The position numbers and the translations under genes are program-made. Below the pieces are notes generated by a model that was not told the DNA's origin, ran no database searches, and saw only the letters and a program-made list of their open reading frames with translations. DNA of 64,000 nt from Halotalea alkalilenta (GTDB taxonomy: Bacteria; Pseudomonadota; Gammaproteobacteria; Pseudomonadales; Halomonadaceae): positions 4,092,001 to 4,156,000 of the forward strand of contig NZ_CP015243.1 of the NCBI RefSeq assembly GCF_001648175.1, in the 5' to 3' direction. This document shows positions 42,756 to 53,586 of the stretch, piece after piece (positions within the stretch are counted from its first letter, which is position 1; every line of letters begins with the position of its first letter).

Positions 42756-44162
42756 CTAAGGCTCGGGCTTTCCGCTCGTCTCGTCCTCGTCCGCGCCGTC
42801 CTCTCCGTCGGGCAGGGGTTTTCTGCTCCGCACGCCGAGCCGATTGAGCGCGCGGGCCTGGCTGACCAGACTGCCCTGCCCCTCTGAAAGCCGCTTCAAC
42901 GCCTGCCGATGGCTAGCGCCGGCACGCTCGAGATGAGTACCGACATCGTTGAGGCTGTCGACGAAGCCGATGAACTTGTCGAGCAGCTTCTCGCCGCGCT
43001 CGACGATCAGCTTGGCATTCTCGTTATGCCGCTCGAGCCGCCAGAGGTTGGCCACGGTGCGCAGGCTGGCGAGCAAGGTGGTGGGCGTGACGATCACCAC
43101 ATGGCGCGCGAAGGCGTCTTGGAACAGCCGCTCGTCGTGTTCGAAAGCCAGTGCGAAGGCCGGCTCGATCGGCATGAACATGAACACCATGTCCGGGGAG
43201 TTGAGCCCGGGCAGTCGCGGATAGTCGCGGGCCGCCAGCCCCTCAAGGTGGCTGCGCAGCGAGCGCAGGTGCTGGCGCAGCGCCTGCGCTCGGGTAACAT
43301 CGTCCTCGGCGGCGAGATAATCGCTGTAGGCGACCAGCGAGACCTTGGCGTCGACCACCAAGTGACGCCCCTCCGGCAGTTGGATCACCGCGTCGGGGCG
43401 GCGCAGTCCATCCTCGGCGCGAATCGCGACCTCGCGACGATATTCGATGCCCTTGCGCAGTCCGGAGCGCTCGAGCACGGTCTCGAGCATCAGTTCGCCC
43501 CAGTTGCCCTGCAGCTTGCGATCCCCTTTCAACGCCCGGGTCAAGTTGCTGGCGTCCTCGCTCATCTGGCGGTTCAGCGCACAAAGCTGGTCGAGCTGGG
43601 CGCGCAGCGCGGACTGGCGCTGAACATCCTGGTCGTTGATCCCATCGAGACGGCTGCGGAACTCCTGCAGCTGCTGGCGCAGCGGGCCGAGCAGCGCCTG
43701 GAGATCGTCTCGGCTCTGCACCGAAAAGCGCTGGCTGCGCTCCTCGAAGATCTTGCCAGCCAAGCGCTCGAACTCGCCCTTGAGCTGGTCACGGGCCTGC
43801 TCCAGCAGCGCCAGCCGCTCGTGGTGGTGGCGTTGGTCGCGCTCCATCCCGGTCTCGAGCTCGGCACAGCGGGTACGCAGCCGGGCGCACTCCTGCTCGA
43901 GGCGCTGGTGTCGCACGCTGAGCGCCTCGCCCTGGTCACGCTCGCGCTCGAGCAGCGCCTCGCGCTCGGCGAGCAGACGCTCGGCTTCGTGGTGGGCCTC
44001 GCGACTCTGCTCCAGCGCCTCTTCCAACCGCGCCGACCGCTCGCGCGCCTCCAAAAGCTCACGCCTGGGCGCCGCGCGTCCGAGCCAGGCACCGACGATG
44101 GCGCCACCGAGCGCGGCCAGCGCCACCGCGGCGAACGCCAGAGCAATCAAGGGGGTAGACAT
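42756..44162 (-). CDS. rmuC: DNA recombination protein RmuC
   Basis: 468 residues. An N-terminal membrane anchor (LIALAFAAVALAALGGAIVGAWLG) is followed by a long heptad-rich coiled coil (about residues 35-175). The RmuC domain comes next: GNWGELMLETVLERSGLRKGIEYRRE, RPDAVIQLPEGRHLVVDAKVSL, and PDMVFMFMPIEPAF. RmuC limits inversions at short inverted repeats in E. coli, probably as a nuclease. The C-terminus is proline- and acid-rich. Stand-alone gene. Confidence 0.95.
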   Translation of the reverse strand: MSTPLIALAFAAVALAALGGAIVGAWLGRAAPRRELLEARERSARLEEALEQSREAHHEAERLLAEREALLERERDQGEALSVRHQRLEQECARLRTRCAELETGMERDQRHHHERLALLEQARDQLKGEFERLAGKIFEERSQRFSVQSRDDLQALLGPLRQQLQEFRSRLDGINDQDVQRQSALRAQLDQLCALNRQMSEDASNLTRALKGDRKLQGNWGELMLETVLERSGLRKGIEYRREVAIRAEDGLRRPDAVIQLPEGRHLVVDAKVSLVAYSDYLAAEDDVTRAQALRQHLRSLRSHLEGLAARDYPRLPGLNSPDMVFMFMPIEPAFALAFEHDERLFQDAFARHVVIVTPTTLLASLRTVANLWRLERHNENAKLIVERGEKLLDKFIGFVDSLNDVGTHLERAGASHRQALKRLSEGQGSLVSQARALNRLGVRSRKPLPDGEDGADEDETSGKPEP

Positions 44163-44354
44163 CCAACTCTCCTTACACCACGCCTTCGCGCGATCCCCGG
44201 GACCGCGTCCGCCCCGAGTCTACACGCCCGGGAGGGCATTTCGACCCTGCGCGCGCGAGCTTTGCATCGTGATGCAGCAAACCTGATCGGGCCTGGACAG
44301 ACTCGTCGGTCGATGTTCGCGTCCTAATGGATATGCTCCTACGCTGAGAAGCCA

Positions 44355-44379
44355 AGGACGCGCCGGGAGCGCGCGTCCT
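44355..44379. promoter_or_regulatory. GC-rich hairpin in the leader of the DJ-1/PfpI gene
   Basis: AGGACGCGC (44355-44363) and GCGCGTCCT (44371-44379) form a perfect 9-bp stem with a 7-base loop, 51 bp upstream of the next start codon. It may be part of the 5' leader or a weak terminator; no T-run follows. Confidence 0.35.
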
Positions 44380-44430
44380 GACGGAGGTTGATCGTCAACG
44401 CCGAACGGCAACAACTAAGGAGCGGTTGTG

Positions 44431-44988
44431 ATGAGTGATGAAAACGTACGTGTCGCAATACTGGCCACCGATGGCTTCGAGGAGGTCGAGCTGACCTCGC
44501 CGAAGAAGGCGCTGGAAGACGAGGGCTTCCAGGTCGAGGTAGTAGCACCGAAGAGCGGCACCATTCGGGCCTGGGCCGAGACCGACTGGGGCGCCGACTA
44601 TCCGGTCGATCGCACCCTCGACGAAGCCAGGCCCGAGGAGTACGACGCGCTGGTGCTACCCGGCGGGGTGATCAATCCGGACAGTCTGCGCACCAACCAG
44701 GAGGCGCTCAGCTTCGTGCGGGCGTTCTTCGAGGCCGGCAAGCCGGTATCGGCGATCTGCCATGCCCCCTGGACACTGATCAACGCAGGCGTGGTCGACG
44801 GCCGCCAGATGACCTCGGTCGCGTCAGTCGCGCAGGATCTGAAGAATGCGGGCGCACTGTGGGAAGACAGTGAGGTGGTGTGCGAAAACGCGCTGGTCAC
44901 CAGCCGCACGCCCAAGGACCTGCCCGCGTTCAACGCCAAGACCATCGAAGAAATTCACGAGGGCCGGCATCGCAAGCAGCATGCCTGA
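44431..44988 (+). CDS. DJ-1/PfpI-family protein (type 1 glutamine amidotransferase-like, YhbO-like)
   Basis: 185 residues from ATG 44431; AAGGAG lies about 10 bases upstream, and the preceding GTG is in frame too. The nucleophile Cys is in SAICHAPW (about residue 108), and an acidic residue in the first strand (FEEVELTSP) is the usual partner. PfpI-type proteins act as intramolecular proteases, glyoxalases or protein deglycases in stress. No partner gene is evident. A hairpin and T-run follow the stop. Confidence 0.9.
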   Translation: MSDENVRVAILATDGFEEVELTSPKKALEDEGFQVEVVAPKSGTIRAWAETDWGADYPVDRTLDEARPEEYDALVLPGGVINPDSLRTNQEALSFVRAFFEAGKPVSAICHAPWTLINAGVVDGRQMTSVASVAQDLKNAGALWEDSEVVCENALVTSRTPKDLPAFNAKTIEEIHEGRHRKQHA

Positions 44989-45006
44989 GCCCCTCTCCAG
45001 CGTACC

Positions 45007-45035
45007 GCGCCTTCTCGATTCCACCGAGGGGGCGC
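45007..45035 (+). terminator. Intrinsic terminator after the DJ-1/PfpI gene
   Basis: GCGCCTTCTCG (45007-45017) pairs with CGAGGGGGCGC (45025-45035), including two G-U pairs that only work on the plus-strand transcript, with a 7-base loop and then TTT. It is 19 bp past the stop. Confidence 0.65.
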
Positions 45036-45148
45036 TTTCGTCGATATCCTCCCCTCGCGTGATAAGCTTAATCGCTGTTTAATGGTGCCGGTCGCCATGC
45101 CCGGTCATGGCCCTCTTCCCTCGCACAAGATTCGACATCCGCTAAGTA

Positions 45149-46891
45149 ATGGAAACCGTTTCCCTCGTTCTCATCCTGCTGTTCGTCGCTTCGGCCACTG
45201 GGGTCGCGGCACGCTTTCTACCCTCGCTGCCTACCCCGCTGGTGCAAGTCGCCTTCGGTGCCGCGCTGGCCTGGCCGGCCGAAGGTATCCACGTCAGCCT
45301 CGAGCCAGAGCTGTTCCTCCTGCTCTTCATCGCCCCGCTGCTCTACTCGGATGCCCGGCGCTTCCCCCAGCGCGAATTGATGGCGCTGCGCGGGCCGATT
45401 CTCGCCCTTGCCTTCGGCCTGGTACTGTTCACCGTGCTCGGGGTCGGCTACCTGATCCACTGGATGCTGCCGGTGATCTCGCTGCCGATCGCCTTCGCCC
45501 TCGCCGCCGTGCTTTCGCCTACCGACGCGGTTGCGGTCTCGGCGATCTCGGGACGCCTGCCCGTGCCGCCAAAGCTCATGCGCGTGCTCGAGGGCGAGTC
45601 GCTGATGAACGACGCTTCAGGGTTGGTGGCGTTCAAGTTCGCGGTGGCGGCGGCCTTGACCGGCGCATTCTCGCTCAGCGAGGTATCGACCAGTTTCTTG
45701 TTCATCGCTTTTGGCGGCCTGCTGTTCGGCGGGGCCTGCGCTTGGCTGTTCAGCGTGATCCGCACCCGGCTGATCGATCGGCACGGCGGCGAGCAATCGG
45801 CGACCCAGATCGTGCTTTTGCAGTTGCTACTGCCGTTCGCGGTCTACTTCCTCGCCGAACACTTCGGCATGTCGGGCATCCTCGCCGCAGTGGCGGCAGG
45901 GCTCGTGGTCAACTACACCGACCTCAAGCGCCAGGATCAGATCCAGACCCGGCTCAAGACCCGCAGCATGTGGGAAATGATCGAGTTCGTGCTCAACTCG
46001 CTGGTGTTCCTGCTGCTCGGCTTCCAGCTCCCCGACATCATCGGCGGCGCCTTCAACCATTCGATCCACGATGGCAGCCAGTTCGAACTGCTACGCCTGT
46101 GCGGCTATGTGTTCATCATCACCACGGCCCTGATGGTGCTGCGCTTCATCTGGGTGTTCGGCGCACTTTGGACCTCGAGGCTCGCGGCCAGGATCCGTCA
46201 GCGCAAGATCCAGCCGTTCCCCGCACGACTGATGCTGGTCACCACTATCTCCGGCATTCGCGGCACCATCACGCTCGCCGCCGCGCTCTCCTTTCCCCAG
46301 ACGATGCTCGATGGCACTCCCTTCCCTGGGCGCGAGCTGCTGGTCTTCATCGCCACCGGTGTGATCCTGCTTACCCTGCTCAGCGGCAGCATCGGCCTAC
46401 CGCTGCTACTCAAGGACCTCGATCTGCCGCGCGATACCCGGCTCGACGAGGAGGAAGCCAGGGCGCGCAAGCGTGCCTCGGAAGCGGCGATCCGGCGCGT
46501 CGAGGAGTATCGCCACGCCCGGGTCGAGGCGCTGACCACCGAGCACTCCGACACCAACGGCGCAACCAATTCGGACAACGCCGCAGAGCCGGTGGAAAAG
46601 GACGACCGCATCCTGATCTACGCCGAGCAGAGCACCCAGCTGATGAATCTCTATCGTGAGCGCGTGACGATCGACGATACCGAATCGGCCAGCAGGCGTG
46701 CCGAGTACGAGCGCAAGGTGTGGCGCGAGCTGCTCCAGCAAGCGCTGCAAGCCGAGCGTGCCGAGTACTACCGGCTACGCAGCCGTAACCGGATCAACGA
46801 CGATCTGCTGCGCAAGCTGGTGCGCGAGGTCGACCTCAGCGAGACCGCGCTGATCGCGGGCCAGGAAGAGAGCGGTGGCGGGCACCACTGA
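45149..46891 (+). CDS. Na+/H+ antiporter, CPA1 family (YjcE-like)
   Basis: 580 residues. About 12-13 membrane helices fill residues 1-420; the pattern LAAVLSPTDAVAVSAI and GESLMNDASGLVAFKFA includes the conserved Asp of the ND ion site. The C-terminal ~150 residues are hydrophilic, charged and probably coiled coil, as in other CPA1 members. It swaps sodium (or potassium) for protons to keep pH and Na+ low, which fits a salt- or alkali-tolerant host. The ribosome site is weak. A hairpin follows. Confidence 0.92.
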   Translation: METVSLVLILLFVASATGVAARFLPSLPTPLVQVAFGAALAWPAEGIHVSLEPELFLLLFIAPLLYSDARRFPQRELMALRGPILALAFGLVLFTVLGVGYLIHWMLPVISLPIAFALAAVLSPTDAVAVSAISGRLPVPPKLMRVLEGESLMNDASGLVAFKFAVAAALTGAFSLSEVSTSFLFIAFGGLLFGGACAWLFSVIRTRLIDRHGGEQSATQIVLLQLLLPFAVYFLAEHFGMSGILAAVAAGLVVNYTDLKRQDQIQTRLKTRSMWEMIEFVLNSLVFLLLGFQLPDIIGGAFNHSIHDGSQFELLRLCGYVFIITTALMVLRFIWVFGALWTSRLAARIRQRKIQPFPARLMLVTTISGIRGTITLAAALSFPQTMLDGTPFPGRELLVFIATGVILLTLLSGSIGLPLLLKDLDLPRDTRLDEEEARARKRASEAAIRRVEEYRHARVEALTTEHSDTNGATNSDNAAEPVEKDDRILIYAEQSTQLMNLYRERVTIDDTESASRRAEYERKVWRELLQQALQAERAEYYRLRSRNRINDDLLRKLVREVDLSETALIAGQEESGGGHH

Positions 46892-46902
46892 GGCACCTTC
46901 GC

Positions 46903-46922
46903 ACGGGCCCGGCGGGGCCCGT
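46903..46922 (+). terminator. Hairpin after the antiporter gene
   Basis: ACGGGCCC (46903-46910) and GGGCCCGT (46915-46922), perfect 8-bp stem with a 4-base loop, 11 bp past the stop. No strong T-run, so moderate confidence. Confidence 0.5.
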
Positions 46923-46994
46923 ACTTCGCTCTCCGCCGGCTCGAACCAGCCGACGAAATTGCCTACCATGCGCGCATCAACAGCAGGAGCATCC

Positions 46995-47498
46995 ATGTCG
47001 ACCACCTCCCCTTTCTGCCCCTGCGGCAGCGGCCTCGTCTATGACACCTGCTGCAGGCCGCTGCACCAGGGTGAACGCGAGGCCGAAAGCGCCGAGGCGC
47101 TGATGCGCTCGCGCTATGCGGCTTTCGCCCTCGGTGGACTCGGTGACTATCTGCTCGCTACCTGGCACGACGATTCACCGGCCAAGGCCGGGCTCGATGC
47201 GGCTGCGCTTTCACGGCGCGAGCTCGACTGGCGGCGCCTCGAGGTGCTCGCGGTCGACGAGCAAGGCGCGCGCGCGACGGTGGAGTTTCGCGCCACCTTC
47301 TCGCCCCCTGCGCCGCTCGGTGCCAAAGCGGTCGAGGAGTCGCTGCACGAGCGCTCGCGCTTCGTGCGCGAAGAGGGGCGCTGGCGCTATCTCGACGGTG
47401 AGATATTCAATCCCGCCCAAGCGGTCAAGCAGGGGCGCAACGCCCCTTGCCTCTGCGGCAGCGGACGCAAGTACAAGCACTGCTGCGCCCAGCGCTGA
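46995..47498 (+). CDS. YchJ-family protein with two SEC-C zinc motifs
   Basis: 167 residues from ATG 46995, which has CAGGAG upstream; the longer open frame before it has no site. One SEC-C-type motif CPCGSG...CC lies at the N-terminus (about 8-20), and a second, CLCGSGRKYKHCC, at the very C-terminus; both look like complete Cys zinc ligands. Between them is the YchJ fold with ALMRSRYAAFALG and TWH patterns. Function unknown; YchJ proteins are thought to bind other macromolecules through the zinc motif. Confidence 0.9.
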   Translation: MSTTSPFCPCGSGLVYDTCCRPLHQGEREAESAEALMRSRYAAFALGGLGDYLLATWHDDSPAKAGLDAAALSRRELDWRRLEVLAVDEQGARATVEFRATFSPPAPLGAKAVEESLHERSRFVREEGRWRYLDGEIFNPAQAVKQGRNAPCLCGSGRKYKHCCAQR

Positions 47499-48055
47499 AC
47501 ATGCCCGCGCGACCTCGCGCAGCGAGAGGACGTCTCCCGCAGCGGTAGCGGCGAGCATCGTCGCCAAACTGCCGGCGCTGTATCGAGCCGAACCGCTTGG
47601 CACACACATGCATTTCCAGCCACCACTCCGATCGCCAGCAACCATTCGAGCCGGAAAGATCTGACGCTATCCAGCTAAAAAACCTCTCAATACCTTCGTT
47701 CATTTAGCGGAAATAAAAAACTCAATCAAATCATATAAACAGGATCGACAGCGCAAATCTCAAGCTTAAACAGCCTAAAAAAAGAGCGTTAAAACCAGCA
47801 CCTATAGAACAAAAGTATAATAAATATCGCTTAATACTTTGGTCCTCGCCCAATTGACAGCCAGCCTTGGCAAGAACTAAATACATAATGACAACGATAA
47901 CATTTTTCTCAATACCCTACTTTTGGATAGATAGGCACTTTCACACCGAGTGCCAACAACCAAGGTTATTTGGCGTAATTCACTGAATTATCGAAAAACG
48001 AACTCTCTTCGTAACTCGGATTTTTCGCACACGATGAGAAAAAAGAGGAACCGGC
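47499..48055. other. AT-rich intergenic region with the polyol-operon promoter
   Basis: 557 bp with no credible gene. From about 47640 the base composition falls sharply below the flanking GC level. It holds a possible sigma-70 promoter (see separate entry), the inverted repeat GGCACT...AGTGCC (47934-47939 and 47949-47954), and TAATTC-ACT-GAATTA (47976-47990), all in the likely leader of the sugar ABC operon. These could be sites for the LacI regulator encoded at the far end of the cluster. AAAGAGG precedes the first gene. Confidence 0.6.
47854..47883 (+). promoter_or_regulatory. Candidate sigma-70 promoter of the sugar/polyol operon
   Basis: TTGACA at 47854-47859 and TAAATA at 47878-47883 are 18 bases apart, giving a predicted start near 47890 and a leader of about 165 bases before the binding-protein gene. 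Two short palindromes lie within that leader. Confidence 0.4.
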
Positions 48056-49003
48056 ATGCAACAGCGCACCTCCTTCACTCTCTCTGGCCGTCTCGCCCGA
48101 ACGCTCGCTTGCGGCGTCTTCTGCGCCACAGCGCTGGCGAGCGTCAACACCCAGGCCCAGGACACCCCGGTCACCGTCGGGATGTCTTTCCAGGAGCTCA
48201 ACAACGTCTACTTCGTCACCATGCAACGGGCGCTGGAAGCCAGAGCGCAGGCCAACAACGCCACCCTGGTGATCTTTGATGCTCGCCACGACGTGGCCAA
48301 GCAGATCAACGATGTCGAGGACATGCTGCAGCGTGGTATCGATGTCCTGCTACTCAACCCTACCGATTCGGTCGGCATCCAATCAGCCGTACTGTCCGCC
48401 GAGGAGGCCGGCGTCCCGGTGATCGCGGTCGATGCACAGGCCGAAGGTCCAATCACCGCGTTCGTCGGCTCGAAGAACCGTGACGCTGGCTACCAGGCCT
48501 GCTACTACCTCGCCGAGCAGCTCGGCGGTGAGGGCAAGGTGGCGATCCTCGATGGCATCCCGGTGGTGCCGATCCTCCAACGAGTCGAAGGCTGCGAAGC
48601 GGCCTTGGGTGAGTTCGATGGTATCCAGGTCGTGACCAAGCAGAACGGTCGCCAGGATCGCACCCAGGCAATGACCGTGACCGAGAACATCCTCCAGTCG
48701 CATCCCGACCTCAACGGCATGTTCAGCGTCAACGACGTCGGCTCGCTCGGCGCTTTGACCGCGATCCAGGCCAGCGGGCTGGAGGTCAAGCTCGCCAGCG
48801 TCGACGGCAATCCCGAGGCGGTGCGGGCGATGCAGGAGGCCGATTCGCCATTGATCGCGATCGCCGCCCAGCACCCACGCCAGATGGTCGAGCAGGCCTT
48901 CGACCTGGCACTGGCCGTGCACCGCGGCGAAACGGTGCCCGCCGAAGTACCGATCGATATCGAGCTGGTGACCCGGGACAACGCTGCCGACTTCAGCTGG
49001 TAG
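48056..49003 (+). CDS. Periplasmic sugar/polyol-binding protein (RbsB-like)
   Basis: 315 residues. Signal peptide of about 35 residues ending in NTQAQ. The mature protein is a type I periplasmic-binding fold of the ribose family: [23 protein letters not shown], the [20 protein letters not shown] block, [12 protein letters not shown], and [11 protein letters not shown]. It catches a sugar or sugar alcohol in the periplasm. First gene of the ABC-dehydrogenase operon; the ATPase starts 15 bp after the stop. Confidence 0.92.
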   Translation: MQQRTSFTLSGRLARTLACGVFCATALASVNTQAQDTPVTVGMSFQELNNVYFVTMQRALEARAQANNATLVIFDARHDVAKQINDVEDMLQRGIDVLLLNPTDSVGIQSAVLSAEEAGVPVIAVDAQAEGPITAFVGSKNRDAGYQACYYLAEQLGGEGKVAILDGIPVVPILQRVEGCEAALGEFDGIQVVTKQNGRQDRTQAMTVTENILQSHPDLNGMFSVNDVGSLGALTAIQASGLEVKLASVDGNPEAVRAMQEADSPLIAIAAQHPRQMVEQAFDLALAVHRGETVPAEVPIDIELVTRDNAADFSW

Positions 49004-49017
49004 ACGAGGACTTCGCC

Positions 49018-50522
<1,505 letters not shown>

Positions 50523-50526
<4 letters not shown>

Positions 50527-51497
50527 CCACCACCCACACCGCTACCACACCCAGACGCGGCCGCTCGCGGTTCTCACGCCTGCTGCGCTCGCCGGTGTTC
50601 TATCCGCTGATTGGCTTCGTCATCGTGTTCGCGCTGATGGCGCTGATCAACGACAACTTCCTCTCCACCGCCAACCTGACCAACGTCGCCCGCCAGGGCG
50701 CGATCATCGGCATCATCGCGGTGGGAATGAGCTTCGTGATCTTCACCGGCGGCATCGATCTGTCGGTCGGCCCGGTAATGGCGCTGACCGGCACGGTGAT
50801 GGCCGGGCTGATGGTGATGGGGCTGCCGATGGGCCTGGCGATCGCCGGCGGCCTGGGCCTGGGGCTTTCGATCGGGGCGTTCAACGGTGCCTGCGTGGCC
50901 TTCGCGCGAATGCCGCCGATCATCGTCACGCTGGCGACGATGGGGATCTGCAAGGGTCTGGCGCTGATCTACACCGGTGGCTACCCGATCTCAGGCCTGC
51001 CCGCCGGCTTTTCATTCTTCGGGCGTGCCACTCTGCTCGGCATCCAGGTGCCGATCCTGATCATGCTGGCGGTCTACGCCATCGCCTGGGTGGTGCTGCA
51101 CCACACCCCCGCGGGTCGCTACGTCTACGCGATCGGCGGCAACGAGGAAGCGACCCGGCTGACCGGGATCCGGGTCTCCCGCTACAAGCTGATGGTCTAC
51201 TCCATCAGCGGTCTCACCGCGGCGCTGGCCGGGCTGGTGCTGGCCTCGCGGCTGATGAGCGGCCAGCCCAACGCGGGTACCGGCTTCGAGCTCGACGCGA
51301 TCGCCGCGGTAGTGCTCGGCGGTGCGGCGATCAGCGGCGGACGAGGCGTCATTCTCGGCACCCTGGTCGGCGCGATGCTGCTGGCGATTCTCAACAACGG
51401 TCTCAACCTGCTCGGCGTCTCTCCCTACCTCCAGGACGTGGTCAAGGGCGCGATCATCCTGCTCGCGATCCTGATCCAGCGCGGGCGTGCAAGCTGA
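50523..51497 (+). CDS. Sugar ABC transporter permease (RbsC-like)
   Basis: 324 residues with about nine membrane helices. The CUT2 permease pattern is [23 protein letters not shown] (ribose permease signature), and [20 protein letters not shown] holds the coupling loop. It forms the homodimeric membrane channel for the binding protein and ATPase above. Start ATG overlaps the ATPase stop (ATGA). Confidence 0.93.
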
Positions 51498-51538
51498 GCG
51501 GGCCTCCCCTTTCAATCATACGATCATGAGGTCACGAG

Positions 51539-52651
51539 ATGAGTTCGAACACCGTATCACTGCCGGCTGGAGAGCTCCCGGAACGGATGGAGGCCGTGGT
51601 CTGCCACGGTCCCGAAGACTATCGGCTGGAGCGCATTGCGCGTCCCAAGGCCGGCCCACGGGAGATGATATTGAGGATCAGTGCCTGCGGTATCTGTGCC
51701 AGCGACGTCAAATGCAAAAGCGGTGCGGCGATGTTCTGGGGCGACGGGGACAAGCAGCCGAGTTGGGTCAAGGCGCCAGTGGTGGCGGGTCACGAGTTCT
51801 TCGGCGAGGTGGTCGAGCTCGGCGAAGGCGCGTTCGAGCATTTCGGCTTCGACCTCGGCGAACGCGCGATCGCCGAGCAGATCGTGCCGTGTGAGAAATG
51901 CCGCTACTGCCGCGGCGGTCACTACTGGATGTGCGAGGTGCACGACATCCTCGGTTTCCAGCAAGGCGTCGCTGAGGGCGGCATGGCCGAATATCTCAAG
52001 GTGCCGGCCAACGCCCGGGTGCACCGCATTCCCGATTCGCTCAGCCTCGAGCAGGCGGCATTCATCGAGCCGCTGGCCTGCGGCATCCACGCGGTCAACC
52101 GCGGAGATATCCAGCTCGACGACGTCGTAGTGATCGCCGGCGCAGGGCCGATCGGGCTGGCCATGGTGCAGGTAGCACGGCTCAAGACGCCAAAGAAACT
52201 GATCGTGGTCGATATGCTCGACGCGCGGCTCGAACTCGCCCGCGGCTATGGTGCCGATGTGGTGCTCAACCCCTCGCGCGACGACGTCGGCGGCGAGATT
52301 CGTGCACTCACCGAGGGTTACGGCTGCGACGTCTACATCGAGGCGACCGGCGCGCCGAGCGGGGTGATCCAGGGGCTCGACGTGATCAGGAAACTCGGTC
52401 GTTTCGTCGAATTCAGCGTGTTCGGCAAGCCGACCACGGTCGACTGGTCGATCATCGGCGATCGCAAGGAGCTCGACGTGCGCGGTGCCCATCTGTCGCC
52501 GGCGACCTTCCCAGTGGCGATCGATCTGCTCGCCCGGGGCCTGGTGACCACCGAGGGGATCGTCACCCACCGCATGCCACTGGCCGAATTCGAGCGGGGC
52601 TTCACGATGGCCGCAGCGGCTGAGTCGGTCAAGGTGCTGCTCGAGCCATGA
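51539..52651 (+). CDS. Zinc-dependent alcohol/polyol dehydrogenase (MDR family)
   Basis: 370 residues. Catalytic zinc site: Cys53 in CGICASD and His85-Glu86 in AGHEFFG. The structural zinc has four Cys (118, 121, 124, 132) in the CEKCRYCRGGHYWMC stretch. NAD-binding GAGPIGLAMVQVA is intact. Relatives of this sub-shape oxidise sugar alcohols such as erythritol, threitol, sorbitol or xylitol. The gene comes right after the importer genes and overlaps a second dehydrogenase by 4 bp, so it should oxidise the imported compound. Confidence 0.88.
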   Translation: MSSNTVSLPAGELPERMEAVVCHGPEDYRLERIARPKAGPREMILRISACGICASDVKCKSGAAMFWGDGDKQPSWVKAPVVAGHEFFGEVVELGEGAFEHFGFDLGERAIAEQIVPCEKCRYCRGGHYWMCEVHDILGFQQGVAEGGMAEYLKVPANARVHRIPDSLSLEQAAFIEPLACGIHAVNRGDIQLDDVVVIAGAGPIGLAMVQVARLKTPKKLIVVDMLDARLELARGYGADVVLNPSRDDVGGEIRALTEGYGCDVYIEATGAPSGVIQGLDVIRKLGRFVEFSVFGKPTTVDWSIIGDRKELDVRGAHLSPATFPVAIDLLARGLVTTEGIVTHRMPLAEFERGFTMAAAAESVKVLLEP

Positions 52652-53376
52652 ACATCGACCTCAGGGGACGACGCATCCTGGTCACCGGGGCAACCAGCGG
52701 CATCGGCCTTGCCACCGTAGAGGCGCTGCTCGAGGCCGGCGCGCGGGTCGCCGCGCTGGGCCGAAATCGCGACGCGCTCGACCGGCTCGACGCGCTCGGC
52801 TGCACGGCGCGGCGGGTGGAGCTCACCGACAGCGCGCGGCTCGAGGCACAGATCGATTTGCTCGGGCCTTTCGACGGCCTTGTCAACGGCGCCGGAATCA
52901 CTCGGCTTGGTGATGTCTTTTCCTTCGCCGCCGAGGACCTCGATGCGCTGTTCGCCGCCAATGCCCGCGCGTCGGCGGTGGCCGCCCGCGCGGTGGCGCG
53001 CGGGATGCGTGAAGCCGGCATCGGAGGCAGCATCGTCAACGTCTCGAGCCAGGGCAGTCTGGTCGGGCTGGCGGAGCACCTCGGCTACTGCGCCTCGAAA
53101 GGCGCACTCGATGCGATCACCCAGGTGCTGTGCATCGAGCTCGGCCCGCATGGCATCCGGGTCAACGCGGTCAACCCGACGGTGACGCTGACGCCGATGG
53201 CGCAGCAGGCCTGGAGCGACCCGGCCAAGGCCGCGCCGATGCTGGCCCAGATCCCACTGGGCCGCTTCGCCAGGCCCGAGGAGGTGGCGGCGCCGATCCT
53301 CTTCCTGCTCTCCGACGCGGCGAGCATGATCAGCGGCGTCAGGCTTCCGATCGACGGCGGCTATACCTGCCGTTGA
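52648..53376 (+). CDS. SDR-family dehydrogenase (L-xylulose reductase/DCXR-like)
   Basis: 242 residues. Complete short-chain dehydrogenase set: TGATSGIG nucleotide loop near residue 14, NGAG, Ser in NVSSQGS, and YCASK. Two stretches are notably like animal L-xylulose reductase: NPTVTLTPMAQQAWSDPAKA and IPLGRFARPEEVAAPILFLL. Such enzymes interconvert xylitol and L-xylulose; related bacterial ones act on threitol. It is coupled to the zinc dehydrogenase by a 4-bp overlap. The two dehydrogenases may act in turn on different positions of one polyol. Confidence 0.88.
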   Translation: MNIDLRGRRILVTGATSGIGLATVEALLEAGARVAALGRNRDALDRLDALGCTARRVELTDSARLEAQIDLLGPFDGLVNGAGITRLGDVFSFAAEDLDALFAANARASAVAARAVARGMREAGIGGSIVNVSSQGSLVGLAEHLGYCASKGALDAITQVLCIELGPHGIRVNAVNPTVTLTPMAQQAWSDPAKAAPMLAQIPLGRFARPEEVAAPILFLLSDAASMISGVRLPIDGGYTCR

Positions 53377-53554
53377 CGAGGCCGTGGTTTGAGGCGTTTG
53401 CGAGCGCCCTGAACGAACGTGGTCCGAGCATCTCAAGCAAGCAGCGCATCGAGAGACAAGAACCGGGGAACCTGGCCTCAGCGCCACCCCCCAACCGTTC
53501 GTCCCGAGCGGCGTCCCGCGCCAAGCTCGGAATCCGGCGTGACAAACACGGACG

Positions 53555-53575
53555 CCTGTCGAGAGGCAGGTTTTT
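53555..53575 (+). terminator. Intrinsic terminator of the sugar/polyol operon
   Basis: CCTGTC (53555-53560), a GAGA tetraloop, GGCAGG (53565-53570) and TTTTT (53571-53575). The G-U pair works on the plus-strand transcript. It ends just before the stop of the convergent LacI gene. Confidence 0.85.
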
Positions 53576-53586
53576 GCAGCAAGCTC

